A DNA stretch of 14,311 bases. Source: an uncultured Microbacterium sp. GTDB taxonomy: Bacteria > Actinomycetota > Actinomycetes > Actinomycetales > Microbacteriaceae. The DNA is taken from positions 1 through 14,311 of the forward strand of contig CALKHM010000249.1 of NCBI GenBank assembly GCA_937988695.1. Direction: 5' to 3'. How positions within the stretch are numbered: the stretch's first letter is position 1; each line of letters begins with the position of its first letter. The notes below the pieces were generated by a model. That model saw nothing but the letters and a program-made list of their open reading frames with translations, was not told where the DNA came from and made no database searches. Positions 1 through 6,919 of the stretch are shown in pieces. The position numbers and the translations under genes are program-made.

Positions 1-341
1 CGCTTGCCCGGGAAGCTGCGCCTGGCGAGCTGATACGCGGCAGGAAGTCCCACCGCCGCCGAGATCACCACCACGGCCAGGGACACGACGATCGTGACGA
101 GGATGACATGGCCGAGGTCGAAGCGCTCCCAGGCATCCGTGTACCAGTGCGCGGTCAGGCCATCCGGCCACCAGCCCGAGAACCACTGCCGGGCGAAGGA
201 GTCGACCACGACGCCGCCGAGCACCCCGATCAGCAGCAGCAGGAAGATCGCGACCAGGCCCCACGCGATCCACGTCGACGGCATCGCAAGGCTTGAGCGC
301 TCGCCGGGAAGCCGCCCGGCTCGGCGTTCCGCTTTCGTCAT
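1..341 (-). CDS. ABC transporter permease, second subunit (partial, runs off left edge)
   Basis: Inner-membrane permease of a binding-protein-dependent importer; only the first 113 codons are in the window and the gene continues beyond base 1. The predicted start reads MTKAERRAGRLPGE, a basic cytoplasmic tail, followed by a hydrophobic stretch (about residues 22-45, WIAWGLVAIFLLLL then IGVLGGVVV) that fits the first membrane helix. A second hydrophobic stretch (VILVTIVVSLAVVVISAAVGL) starts at about residue 77. The start overlaps the stop of the upstream permease as TGATG, so the two are probably translationally coupled. Its position as the fourth gene after binding protein, ATPase and first permease is the main argument for its role as the PotC-like second permease. 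The conserved EAA loop would lie outside the window. Confidence 0.85.
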   Translation of the reverse strand, partial: MTKAERRAGRLPGERSSLAMPSTWIAWGLVAIFLLLLIGVLGGVVVDSFARQWFSGWWPDGLTAHWYTDAWERFDLGHVILVTIVVSLAVVVISAAVGLPAAYQLARRSFPGK

Positions 342-1261
342 CAGCCCTTCCCTCCGCTGTGGCCCCGATACACGAGCGATCGTCCGAACAGGACGATCGC
401 GACCACGATCAACTCGACCACGCCCAGCATGACCGCGAGCGTCGCCGTCAGCTGATAGTCGTTCTGGTCGCCGAAGGCGCGGTACAGCACAAGAGACATC
501 ACGCGCGTCTCCCCCAGCGGATCACCGACGATACGCGCCGACGGGAACACGCTGAACGCCAGCACGAAGGTCAGGATGAAGGTCGTCGCCAGCCCCGGCA
601 GCAGCAGCGGGAAGACGACCCGGGTGAACCTGCTGAGCCAGCCGGCGCCCAGCGTCCTGGCAGCCGCCTCCAGGTTCGGGTCGATCCCGGAGAGGTAGCT
701 CGAGACGAGCAGGAACGCGAACGGGAACCCAGTGATGACCAGGGAGAGGAACACGCCGGTGTAGTTCATCGTGAGCACGAGGGGATCGTGGATCACTCCG
801 ATGCCGGTCAGGAACTGGTTGATCCACCCGGAACGGCCGGCGAAGATGATCAGCCCCTGAGAGGTGAGCACGGCGCCGAGCGTCACCGGAAGGACGAGGA
901 TCATCAGCAGCGTGCGCTTCCCGCGGAACTGCGGGCGCAGCTTGTAGGCGATCGGGATCGACACCAGCACGTTCAGCAGTGCCACGGGCAGGGCCAGGCG
1001 CAGCGTGATCCAGATCGTGTCGAACAGGAACGGATCCGAGAAGAACGCGATGTAGTTCGCGAACGGCGTGTGCCCCCACTCGTCCTGCATCTTCGCGCTC
1101 GGCTGGAAGGTGAGTCCGAGGCCATAGGCGAAGGGGTAGACGAACAGCACGATGGCGACCACCAGCGCCGGGACCAGCAGCAACAGGCCTTTGTCGATAC
1201 CGCGCTCGGCGAGCCGGTGACGGCGATGGGCGCGCACCGGATTGGTATCGGTCGTGGTCAT
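341..1261 (-). CDS. ABC transporter permease, first subunit (PotB-like)
   Basis: Membrane permease of 306 residues, normal for the type I importer family. After a short basic N-terminus there is a strong first helix (about residues 24-46), followed by several more hydrophobic segments, consistent with six membrane helices. The EAA loop that contacts the ATPase is visible at about residues 198-216 (EAAARTLGAGWLSRFTRVV), with the expected EAA-x3-G core. The ATG at 1261 overlaps the TGA of the ATPase gene by 4 bases (ATGA), and its own TGA shares one base with the start of the second permease, so ATPase and both permeases form one coupled unit. The family transports polyamines, iron, phosphonates, sugar phosphates and other small charged solutes. 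The substrate here is not determined; the locus suggests a sugar-acid derivative. Confidence 0.93.
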   Translation of the reverse strand: MTTTDTNPVRAHRRHRLAERGIDKGLLLLVPALVVAIVLFVYPFAYGLGLTFQPSAKMQDEWGHTPFANYIAFFSDPFLFDTIWITLRLALPVALLNVLVSIPIAYKLRPQFRGKRTLLMILVLPVTLGAVLTSQGLIIFAGRSGWINQFLTGIGVIHDPLVLTMNYTGVFLSLVITGFPFAFLLVSSYLSGIDPNLEAAARTLGAGWLSRFTRVVFPLLLPGLATTFILTFVLAFSVFPSARIVGDPLGETRVMSLVLYRAFGDQNDYQLTATLAVMLGVVELIVVAIVLFGRSLVYRGHSGGKG

Positions 1262-2400
1262 GCCACAGCCTCCGCCCGCGAGGTGGACTCGACCGGTGCC
1301 CCCGGTGCATCCGCGGACGGATAGGCCAACGCCCGCAGCGCCCCCACCGTCAGCTGCACCGGCTCCCCCGGCTGAGGAGGAAGCTCGCCGACCCGCGAGT
1401 GCAGGACGACGCCCTCCGGCCCCCGCAGCTCGACGGCGAAGCTCTGCCCCTGATATTCGACGATCGTCGGGGTCGCCGTCAGAACGTTCCGATCCCGCAC
1501 GGCGCGGGCCGGACCCACCGGCAGCAGGTCGTCCGGACGGATCGCGATCGTGACAGGGTCGCCGACGGTCAGCGGGGTGACCGGGTGCGCGTTCAGCACC
1601 AGCTCGCCCACCCGCACACCCACCACGTCATCCTGGGCCGAGACGACGTGTCCGTGAAGCTGGTTGCGATACCCCATGAACTCGGCGACATACGGGTTCT
1701 TCGGGCGCTCGTGGATCTGCTCCGGGGTGTCGATCTGCTGGATCAGCCCGTCGCGCAGCACCACGAGGCGATCTGCCATCGACAGCGCCTCCTCCTGATC
1801 GTGGGTCACGTAGATCGTGGTCAACCCCAGCATCTGGTGGAGCTTGCGGATCTCCGCGCGAGTGTCGATGCGCAGCTTCGCGTCGAGATTCGACAGCGGC
1901 TCGTCCATCAAGACCAGGCGCGGCCGGGTGGCGATCGCGCGTGCGATCGCCACCCGCTGCTGCTGGCCGCCGGAGAGCTGACCGGGGAGCTTGCCCGCGT
2001 GCGGCTCGAGCCGTACGAGCGCGAGCGCCTCCGCGACCCTCGTCTTGATCGTGGCGGCGGGGAGCTTGCGCATGGTCAGGCCGAACGCGACGTTCTTGGC
2101 CACGGTCAGGTGCGGGAACAGCGCGTAGTTCTGGAAGACCATGCCGAAGTCCCGCTTCTCGGGGGGCAGGGTGTCGATGCGCTTCCCGTCGATGAGGATC
2201 CGGCCGGAGGTGAGCGGCAGAAGCCCCGCCAGGCAGTTCAACGCCGTGGACTTGCCGCAGCCCGAGGGGCCCAGGAGGGCGATGAACTCGCCCCCCTGTA
2301 CCGTCATGTCGAAATGGGCGAGCGCCTGCGATCCTCCGAAGCGCCTCCCGACATCCTGGATCTCCAGGGTCGTCAGACCGGCGGACTGGATGGACGACAT
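1258..2400 (-). CDS. ABC transporter ATP-binding protein (PotA/FbpC/UgpC type)
   Basis: Cytoplasmic ATPase that powers the importer, 380 residues. All nucleotide-binding motifs are intact: Walker A GPSGCGKST at residues 44-52, Q-loop glutamine at 90, signature LSGGQQQR at 142-149, Walker B LVLMDEP at 162-168, D-loop SNLD and the switch histidine at 200. The remaining C-terminal part (about 235-365) fits the TOBE-containing regulatory domain of the polyamine/iron/sugar-type ATPases, which is why the protein is about 380 rather than 250 residues. The start at 2400 has an AGGAG ribosome-binding site 6 bases upstream. It lies 51 bases downstream of the binding-protein gene and overlaps the first permease by 4 bases. 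TOBE-type ATPases serve both polyamine/anion and sugar importers, so this gene does not settle the substrate. Confidence 0.95.
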   Translation of the reverse strand: MSSIQSAGLTTLEIQDVGRRFGGSQALAHFDMTVQGGEFIALLGPSGCGKSTALNCLAGLLPLTSGRILIDGKRIDTLPPEKRDFGMVFQNYALFPHLTVAKNVAFGLTMRKLPAATIKTRVAEALALVRLEPHAGKLPGQLSGGQQQRVAIARAIATRPRLVLMDEPLSNLDAKLRIDTRAEIRKLHQMLGLTTIYVTHDQEEALSMADRLVVLRDGLIQQIDTPEQIHERPKNPYVAEFMGYRNQLHGHVVSAQDDVVGVRVGELVLNAHPVTPLTVGDPVTIAIRPDDLLPVGPARAVRDRNVLTATPTIVEYQGQSFAVELRGPEGVVLHSRVGELPPQPGEPVQLTVGALRALAYPSADAPGAPVESTSRAEAVA

Positions 2401-2451
2401 ACCGTGCTCCTCGTGGCTCTCTCGTTGTTCGCTGTCCGGGCGGGGCGCCCG

Positions 2452-3675
2452 TCAGCCCTGGGCGCCGATTCGCCGATCCCACATGTCGAGGGCCTCCACG
2501 ACGACGTCCTGTCCCGGGGGAGTGACGTACTTCGACTTCTCGAACTCCGTCGAGAACCAGTCGCGTCCATACGTGGCCAGAAGCTCCTTCGTCGCGGCGG
2601 GGACCTTGCTCTGGTCGACGTTGTCCACCACGATGCCCGGGATGTACTGTCCGTCGCTGCCCGCGGACGCGTTGCCCTCGGCGGAGATGAGGTAGTCGAT
2701 CAGCAGCAGGAGCGCCGACAGCTTGTCATCGGACACCCCGCGCGGCACGAGCGCGTAGTTCGGGTCCATGACCCACGTCGTGTTCTCCAGGACGTAGCCC
2801 TCCATGGAGGCCGGAACCTGGCCGCGTGCCCGGGGCCCGACATCCCACCCGGCGCTGGACGGCATCAGCGTCCAGGTGCCGTTGGCCAGGTTCTCCATCG
2901 ACTGACCGGTGGATGTCGGATAGTTGTCGATGTACTTGCCGAGCTTCTCGAGATAGTCCCACGTCTTGTCCCACCCGTTCTTCGGGTCGTTGGGGTCCTT
3001 GTCTCCGAGGATGTACGGAAGCGACAGCAGGAAGGTCCTGCCCACTCCTGAGTTCGCCGGCCGAGCGTAGCCGAACTTGCCGGGGTTCTTCGAGGCCCAG
3101 GTCAGCAGCTCGTCCGTCGTCTTGGGCAGGTCGCCGGTGACCACCTTCGGGTTGTATTCGATGGTCGGTCCGCAGTAGCACCAGACCACGTTGACGCCGT
3201 ACCCCTCGGTGAGGGCTTGGAGGTCCTTGGCGGGCTGGATGAAGTTGGCCATGTTGCCGAGCCGGTCCGAGTAGTCCTTCGCGATGGGCAGCCACAGGTT
3301 GCTCGCCATGCCGGCGGCCAGTCCGGAGGAGCCGGTGATGACCAGATCCACCTTCAGGTTGCCGCTGTCCACCTGGGGCTTCAAGGCGCCGGCGATGTCG
3401 CCCTCCGACGTCGATTCCCAGCTCACCGACGAGATGACGTCGGGGTTCGCCTTGACGAACGCGTCGATCGCCGTCGCGACGGCGACCTTGCCGCCACCGT
3501 CGATGATGTTCAGCGACACGGGCTTGGAGGGCTTGGCCGGCAGATCGGCCACCGGCGTCTGATCTCCGCCGCCTGGGCCGCTCGGCGGGGCACAGGCGGA
3601 CAGAGCCAGCATGCCGACAGCGGCCGCTGCGATGATTCCGGTGACCCGCCGCAGCGGGCTTCGCATTCTGTTCAC
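2452..3675 (-). CDS. Extracellular solute-binding lipoprotein of the ABC importer
   Basis: Binding protein of 407 residues that should capture the substrate outside the cell. The N-terminus is a lipoprotein signal: basic MNRMRSPLRR, hydrophobic core IIAAAAVGMLAL and lipobox LSAC with the lipidated cysteine at residue 28. It resembles family-1 solute-binding proteins associated with PotABC/YnjBCD-type systems; the middle region (IEYNPKVVTGDLPKTTDELL onward) has their typical hinge-region appearance, but I cannot name the ligand. I chose the GTG at 3675 because a GAGGAAG ribosome-binding site sits just upstream, whereas the internal ATG three codons later is too far from it. It is the first gene of the minus-strand operon. 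A leader of about 100 bases separates it from a candidate promoter overlapping the LacI-type operator at 3805-3820, so import is probably repressed when substrate is absent. Confidence 0.92.
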   Translation of the reverse strand: MNRMRSPLRRVTGIIAAAAVGMLALSACAPPSGPGGGDQTPVADLPAKPSKPVSLNIIDGGGKVAVATAIDAFVKANPDVISSVSWESTSEGDIAGALKPQVDSGNLKVDLVITGSSGLAAGMASNLWLPIAKDYSDRLGNMANFIQPAKDLQALTEGYGVNVVWCYCGPTIEYNPKVVTGDLPKTTDELLTWASKNPGKFGYARPANSGVGRTFLLSLPYILGDKDPNDPKNGWDKTWDYLEKLGKYIDNYPTSTGQSMENLANGTWTLMPSSAGWDVGPRARGQVPASMEGYVLENTTWVMDPNYALVPRGVSDDKLSALLLLIDYLISAEGNASAGSDGQYIPGIVVDNVDQSKVPAATKELLATYGRDWFSTEFEKSKYVTPPGQDVVVEALDMWDRRIGAQG

Positions 3676-3781
3676 AACACTTCCTCACTCTCGGGTGCAC
3701 CTGGCGGTGCCTGGTCGTGCGCACGCATCGTCGCGCGCTGGGGCGGCCTCCTGGGTCGGGGCGGAACAGGTCCGTGAGGAA

Positions 3782-3810
3782 ACTGTGCAACAACATGCAC
3801 TCGTTGTCAA
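3782..3810 (-). promoter_or_regulatory. Candidate promoter of the ABC transporter operon
   Basis: Read on the minus strand there is a perfect TTGACA -35 box (3810-3805), a 17-base spacer and a weak -10 box CACAGT (3787-3782). The -35 lies entirely inside the operator at 3805-3820, so a bound repressor would block polymerase. The -10 is poor (no initial T), hence the moderate confidence. Confidence 0.5.
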
Positions 3811-3820
3811 CCGTTTGCCG
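3805..3820. promoter_or_regulatory. LacI-family operator upstream of ABC operon
   Basis: Pseudo-palindrome TGTCAACC|GTTTGCCG, with half-sites TGTCAACC and CGGCAAAC around a central CpG. It fits the window-wide pattern TGNCAANC-GNTTGNCA. It is the exact reverse complement of the site at 9097-9112, which makes chance unlikely. It lies in the divergent region, 130 bases from the binding-protein start and 156 bases from the TIM-barrel start, so it may control both directions. Confidence 0.8.
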
Positions 3821-3975
3821 AAGAATTCTTACCTTGATCGGTAAGGCGACAATGCTTCAGAAGTAGTCACGAGCTCGGAACGACAACGCCGTGTTGTGCG
3901 ATCGGTTGCATTCGTTGCAGACGATGTGCTTGGATTGCCGCGAATCGCCGCTGGCCCGCGGCGGAGAGGAGCGAA

Positions 3976-4794
3976 ATGAAGCTCACTGGCTTCTCCGACG
4001 AGATCTCGCCGGACCTTGCCGAGCAGTGCGCGGTGATGAGCGAGCTGGGGTCGGCGTATCTCGAGTTCCGCAGTGCGTGGGACACCAACGTCGTCGACCT
4101 CGGCGCGGCCGGGATCGAGAAAGCCGCGCGGATCGTGAGCTCGGCGGGCTTGGCGGTCTCGTGCGTGGGATCACCGGTCGGAAAGGCCGGCGCACGGGAG
4201 GAGCTGGCCGGTCAGCTCGCGAAGCTGCGCGCCGCCATCGACGCCGCCCACCGCTTCGGCACCCGCTACGTGCGGATCTTCTCCTTCTACATCCCCCCGG
4301 GAACGGCGCCCGACGATGCACGGCCCGACGTCGTCGAGAGGATGTCACAACTGGTGGATCTCGCCGAACGCGAAGACATCGTGCTCCTCCATGAGAACGA
4401 GGTGGGCACATACGGAGACATCCCGCGGCGCTGCCATGATCTGATGCGCACGATCGACTCTCCCCACCTGCGGACGGTGATCGACCCGGCGAACTTCGTC
4501 CTCGCCGGCGCGGCGCCGTTCGACGACGGCTATGACGTGCTGGCCGACGATCTGGCGTACCTCCAGGTGAAGGATGCGACAGCACAGCACACCGTGCCGG
4601 CGGGCGCCGGAAAGGGGCAGATCCCCCAGCTCGTGCACGCACTGCACGCCCGCGGCTACGACGGCTTCCTCTCCGTCGAGCCGCACCTCGGACACTCGAC
4701 CGGCTTCGGCGGCTTCTCCGGACCCGATGGATTCCGAACCGCATGGAACGCACTGACAGAGATCCTCGACAGGGAGCAGGTGGAATACGCATGA
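3976..4794 (+). CDS. Sugar phosphate isomerase/epimerase-like TIM-barrel protein (AP-endonuclease-2 fold)
   Basis: Cytoplasmic protein of 272 residues with the xylose-isomerase-like TIM-barrel fold used by metal-dependent sugar epimerases, isomerases and keto-sugar dehydratases. The opening MKLTGFSDEISPDLAEQ is typical of a subgroup in oxidoreductase-linked sugar clusters. Probable metal ligands are Glu140 (LLHENE), Asp170 (VIDPANF) and Glu235 (SVEP). At the usual histidine position before the KDA motif the sequence reads YLQVKDA, so Gln197 replaces the common His. The ATG at 3976 follows a GGAGAGGAG ribosome-binding site by 6 bases. Its stop overlaps the start of the next gene by 4 bases (ATGA), so it is coupled to the oxidoreductase and the two likely act in sequence on one substrate. 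Exact reaction unknown: epimerisation, beta-elimination or hydration of a keto sugar are all possible. Confidence 0.88.
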   Translation: MKLTGFSDEISPDLAEQCAVMSELGSAYLEFRSAWDTNVVDLGAAGIEKAARIVSSAGLAVSCVGSPVGKAGAREELAGQLAKLRAAIDAAHRFGTRYVRIFSFYIPPGTAPDDARPDVVERMSQLVDLAEREDIVLLHENEVGTYGDIPRRCHDLMRTIDSPHLRTVIDPANFVLAGAAPFDDGYDVLADDLAYLQVKDATAQHTVPAGAGKGQIPQLVHALHARGYDGFLSVEPHLGHSTGFGGFSGPDGFRTAWNALTEILDREQVEYA

Positions 4795-5840
4795 CGACCC
4801 CGATCAGATTCGCCATCGTGGGCGCAGGGATCATCGGCCGCTGGCACGCATCGGTCATCGACGCCGTCGACGGCTGCGAGCTCGCCGCAGTGGTCGACAC
4901 CGTCGCCGACCGGGCGACGCAGCTGGCATCGGCGCACTCCGCCGTCGCCGCGCATTCGCTGGCGCAGGCGCTGGAGGCGACGCAGGTCGACGCGGTGGCG
5001 GTGTGCGTTCCGAGCGGACGTCATGCCGACATCGCCGTCGAAGCGCTTGAGGCGGGCAAGCACGTCATGATCGAGAAGCCCGTCGACGTCGACAGGGCAA
5101 GCGTCGGCAGGATCCGCGCTGCCCACGAGCGTGCGGGCACGACCCTGACCGTGATCAGCCAGCACCGTTTCGACCCCGCGACCGAGGCGGCGTACGCGGC
5201 GATCCGGGGCGGTCGGCTGGGACGGTTGACGTCGGGTATCGCCAGCATCCCGTGGTGGCGCTCACAGGAGTACTACGACTCCGGCGACTGGCGCGGCACG
5301 TGGGCCCTGGACGGTGGCGGAGCTCTCATGAATCAGAGCGTGCACACGATCGACCTGCTCCTGGGAGCGATGGGCCGGGTGACCGAGGTCACCGCCTACA
5401 CGGGGATCATCGCGCACGAGCGCATCGAGGTCGAGGACACCGCCGTTGCGATCCTCCGGTTCCACAGCGGCGCGCTAGGGGTCATCCACGGCACGACCGC
5501 GGCCGCGCCGGGCCTCGGTGCGCGTCTTCAGATCCACGGGGACCGGGGATCGGCGGTGATCGACGACGACCGGCTCGTCTCGATGTCGATCGTCAACGCG
5601 GACGGGACCGTCGAAGACCTCGCGGTGGGCGCGGCGGCAGCCCCGCCCGGACGCACCGGAAGCAGCGACCCCGGAGCCCTCTCGGACGCCCACCGATACC
5701 AGTACCGCAATTTCCTCGCCGCGATCGCCGGCGAGCAGGAGATCCGCGTCGGGCTGGCCGAGGCCGAGGAGGCTCTTGCGACCATCCTGGCGATCTACGA
5801 ATCGGCCAGGACCGGACGAGCCGTCTCGCTCGACGACTAG
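4791..5840 (+). CDS. Gfo/Idh/MocA-family oxidoreductase (first copy)
   Basis: NAD(P)-dependent sugar or polyol dehydrogenase of 349 residues, likely oxidising a hydroxyl (often C3 or C2) of a sugar, inositol or glycoside. The N-terminal Rossmann domain shows GAGIIG at 11-16 and Asp36 at the end of strand 2, which favours NAD. The family EKP motif is at 95-97. The C-terminal domain carries GGGALMNQSVHTIDLL with the conserved His185 and Asp188 near the active site. The start at 4791 is chosen because it overlaps the upstream stop as ATGA and directly precedes the Rossmann strand; a longer reading from 4743 would overlap the upstream gene by 52 bases. It is closely related to the oxidoreductase at 8002, sharing ISQHRFDP, PWWRS and the GGGALMNQ block. 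The regulator gene follows after 26 bases. Confidence 0.92.
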   Translation: MTTPIRFAIVGAGIIGRWHASVIDAVDGCELAAVVDTVADRATQLASAHSAVAAHSLAQALEATQVDAVAVCVPSGRHADIAVEALEAGKHVMIEKPVDVDRASVGRIRAAHERAGTTLTVISQHRFDPATEAAYAAIRGGRLGRLTSGIASIPWWRSQEYYDSGDWRGTWALDGGGALMNQSVHTIDLLLGAMGRVTEVTAYTGIIAHERIEVEDTAVAILRFHSGALGVIHGTTAAAPGLGARLQIHGDRGSAVIDDDRLVSMSIVNADGTVEDLAVGAAAAPPGRTGSSDPGALSDAHRYQYRNFLAAIAGEQEIRVGLAEAEEALATILAIYESARTGRAVSLDD

Positions 5841-5866
5841 CGCGAGGCGGAGGACGGGGAGAGCGG

Positions 5867-6919
5867 ATGGCTGAGCCGAACAAGGAGCCTGCGGCCGTGA
5901 CGGTGCGCGACATCGCGAAACGGCTGGGCGTCTCGGCCTCGACGGTGTCCCGTGCTCTGTCCCAGCCCGACAAGGTGTCGAACGCACGACGCCTCGAGAT
6001 TCAGCGACTGGCCGATTCCCTGGGCTATCGGCCCAACCTCGCAGCGCGCGGGCTGACCACCGGCCAGACCAAGAACATCGGCGTCGTGGTGCCGGACCTG
6101 GACAACCCGGTGTTCGCCTCTCTCGTGAAGGGCGCGCAGGCGCGTGGACGGTCGTGGGGCTACTCGGTGTTCGTCTCGGACTCCGAGGAGGATCCGCGGC
6201 TGGAGACGGAGTTCTTGAGGAGCTTCGAGAACCGGGTCGACGGCATCGTCCTGTTCTCGCCTCGGATGTCGTCGGAGATGATCCAGGAGCATGCCGAGCG
6301 GCTGCCGACGGTCCTGGTCAATCGCGAAGTGGAGGCGATCCCGTCGCTGGGCGTGGATGACCGGGAGGCCATGCGTCAGGCGATCCTCCATCTGCGCTCG
6401 CTGGGACACCGCCTGGTCGGGCACATCTCCGGTCCGGTGGGATCGTGGGCGGACCGATCGCGAGCGGAGGGGCTGCGCCTGGCGATCGAGGAGACGCCCG
6501 ACGTCCAGCTCGCGGAGTTCGGCCGCGTTGCCCCGGCGTTCTCCGGCGGAGTGGCCGCGGCCGACTGGGTGCTCGACAGCGGTGTGACCGCGGTCATCTG
6601 CTACAACGACCTGGTCGCCCTGGGAGTGCTGCATCGGCTCACCGACCGTGGGGTCCCCGTCCCCGAGCGGCTGTCCATCATCGGGTTCGACGGCATCACG
6701 GCTGGAAGCTATGTGACTCCGTCGCTGACCACCCTCGCCGTGCCGTCCCAGCGGATGGGACGCGACGCCGTCGACCTCCTGCTGGCGCAGCTCGAGTCAC
6801 CGCGCGCCACCTCGCCGATGCACCTGCCCGCGAACCTCATCGTGCGGGAGTCGACCGGGGTCGCCTCCGGTCTCGACCGCGATCGCTCCCGGCCGCTCAC
6901 ACACACCCTCAGTAGGTGA
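5867..6919 (+). CDS. LacI-family transcriptional regulator
   Basis: DNA-binding repressor of 350 residues, normal for the family. The N-terminal helix-turn-helix is clear: VTVRDIAKRLGVSASTVSRA at 11-30, then the hinge region NLAARGL around 57-63 with the leucine that intercalates at a central CpG in LacI-type operators. The rest is a periplasmic-binding-protein-like sugar sensor beginning IGVVVPDLDNPVF. The start at 5867 has a GGGGAGAG ribosome-binding site and places the helix-turn-helix at the N-terminus; the same frame is open far upstream, but that part lies inside the oxidoreductase gene. It is the obvious candidate to bind the TGNCAANC-GNTTGNCA sites in this window and is probably co-transcribed with the two genes before it. 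Its effector is likely a pathway sugar or sugar acid (inference). Its last 11 bases overlap the end of the convergent dehydrogenase gene. Confidence 0.95.
   Translation: MAEPNKEPAAVTVRDIAKRLGVSASTVSRALSQPDKVSNARRLEIQRLADSLGYRPNLAARGLTTGQTKNIGVVVPDLDNPVFASLVKGAQARGRSWGYSVFVSDSEEDPRLETEFLRSFENRVDGIVLFSPRMSSEMIQEHAERLPTVLVNREVEAIPSLGVDDREAMRQAILHLRSLGHRLVGHISGPVGSWADRSRAEGLRLAIEETPDVQLAEFGRVAPAFSGGVAAADWVLDSGVTAVICYNDLVALGVLHRLTDRGVPVPERLSIIGFDGITAGSYVTPSLTTLAVPSQRMGRDAVDLLLAQLESPRATSPMHLPANLIVRESTGVASGLDRDRSRPLTHTLSR

Larger units (their letters stand above)
3676..3975. promoter_or_regulatory. Divergent control region between ABC operon and TIM-barrel/oxidoreductase operon
   Basis: This 300-base gap holds no convincing gene. 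It contains one strong LacI-type operator (3805-3820) overlapping a minus-strand -35 box. There are also two inverted repeats, CTTACC-N6-GGTAAG at 3828-3845 and ACAAC-N5-GTTGT at 3883-3897. An imperfect direct repeat TGCAYTCGTTG occurs at 3796-3806 and 3907-3917. A degenerate operator-like core CGATCGGTTG lies at 3899-3908. The AT-richer stretch 3820-3860 stands out from its surroundings. I could not identify a convincing plus-strand promoter, although one is expected for the gene at 3976. Confidence 0.75.

Noticed and set aside
293..1324. Plus-strand open frame opposite the first permease
   Set aside because: Highly charged translation with no domain; the minus-strand permease has clear membrane helices and the EAA loop.
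1399..3051. Plus-strand open frame of about 550 codons opposite the ATPase and binding-protein genes
   Set aside because: Antisense to two well-supported genes, with no recognisable motif.
3899..3908. CGATCGGTTG, operator-like core upstream of 3976
   Set aside because: The core is close to the pattern but both outer flanks fail the TG...CA positions; too weak to call as an operator.
5221..5231. GACGGTTGACG, resembling an operator half-site inside the first oxidoreductase gene
   Set aside because: Only one half matches; the opposite half (GCTGGGAC) does not fit the palindrome, so it is most likely coding sequence.
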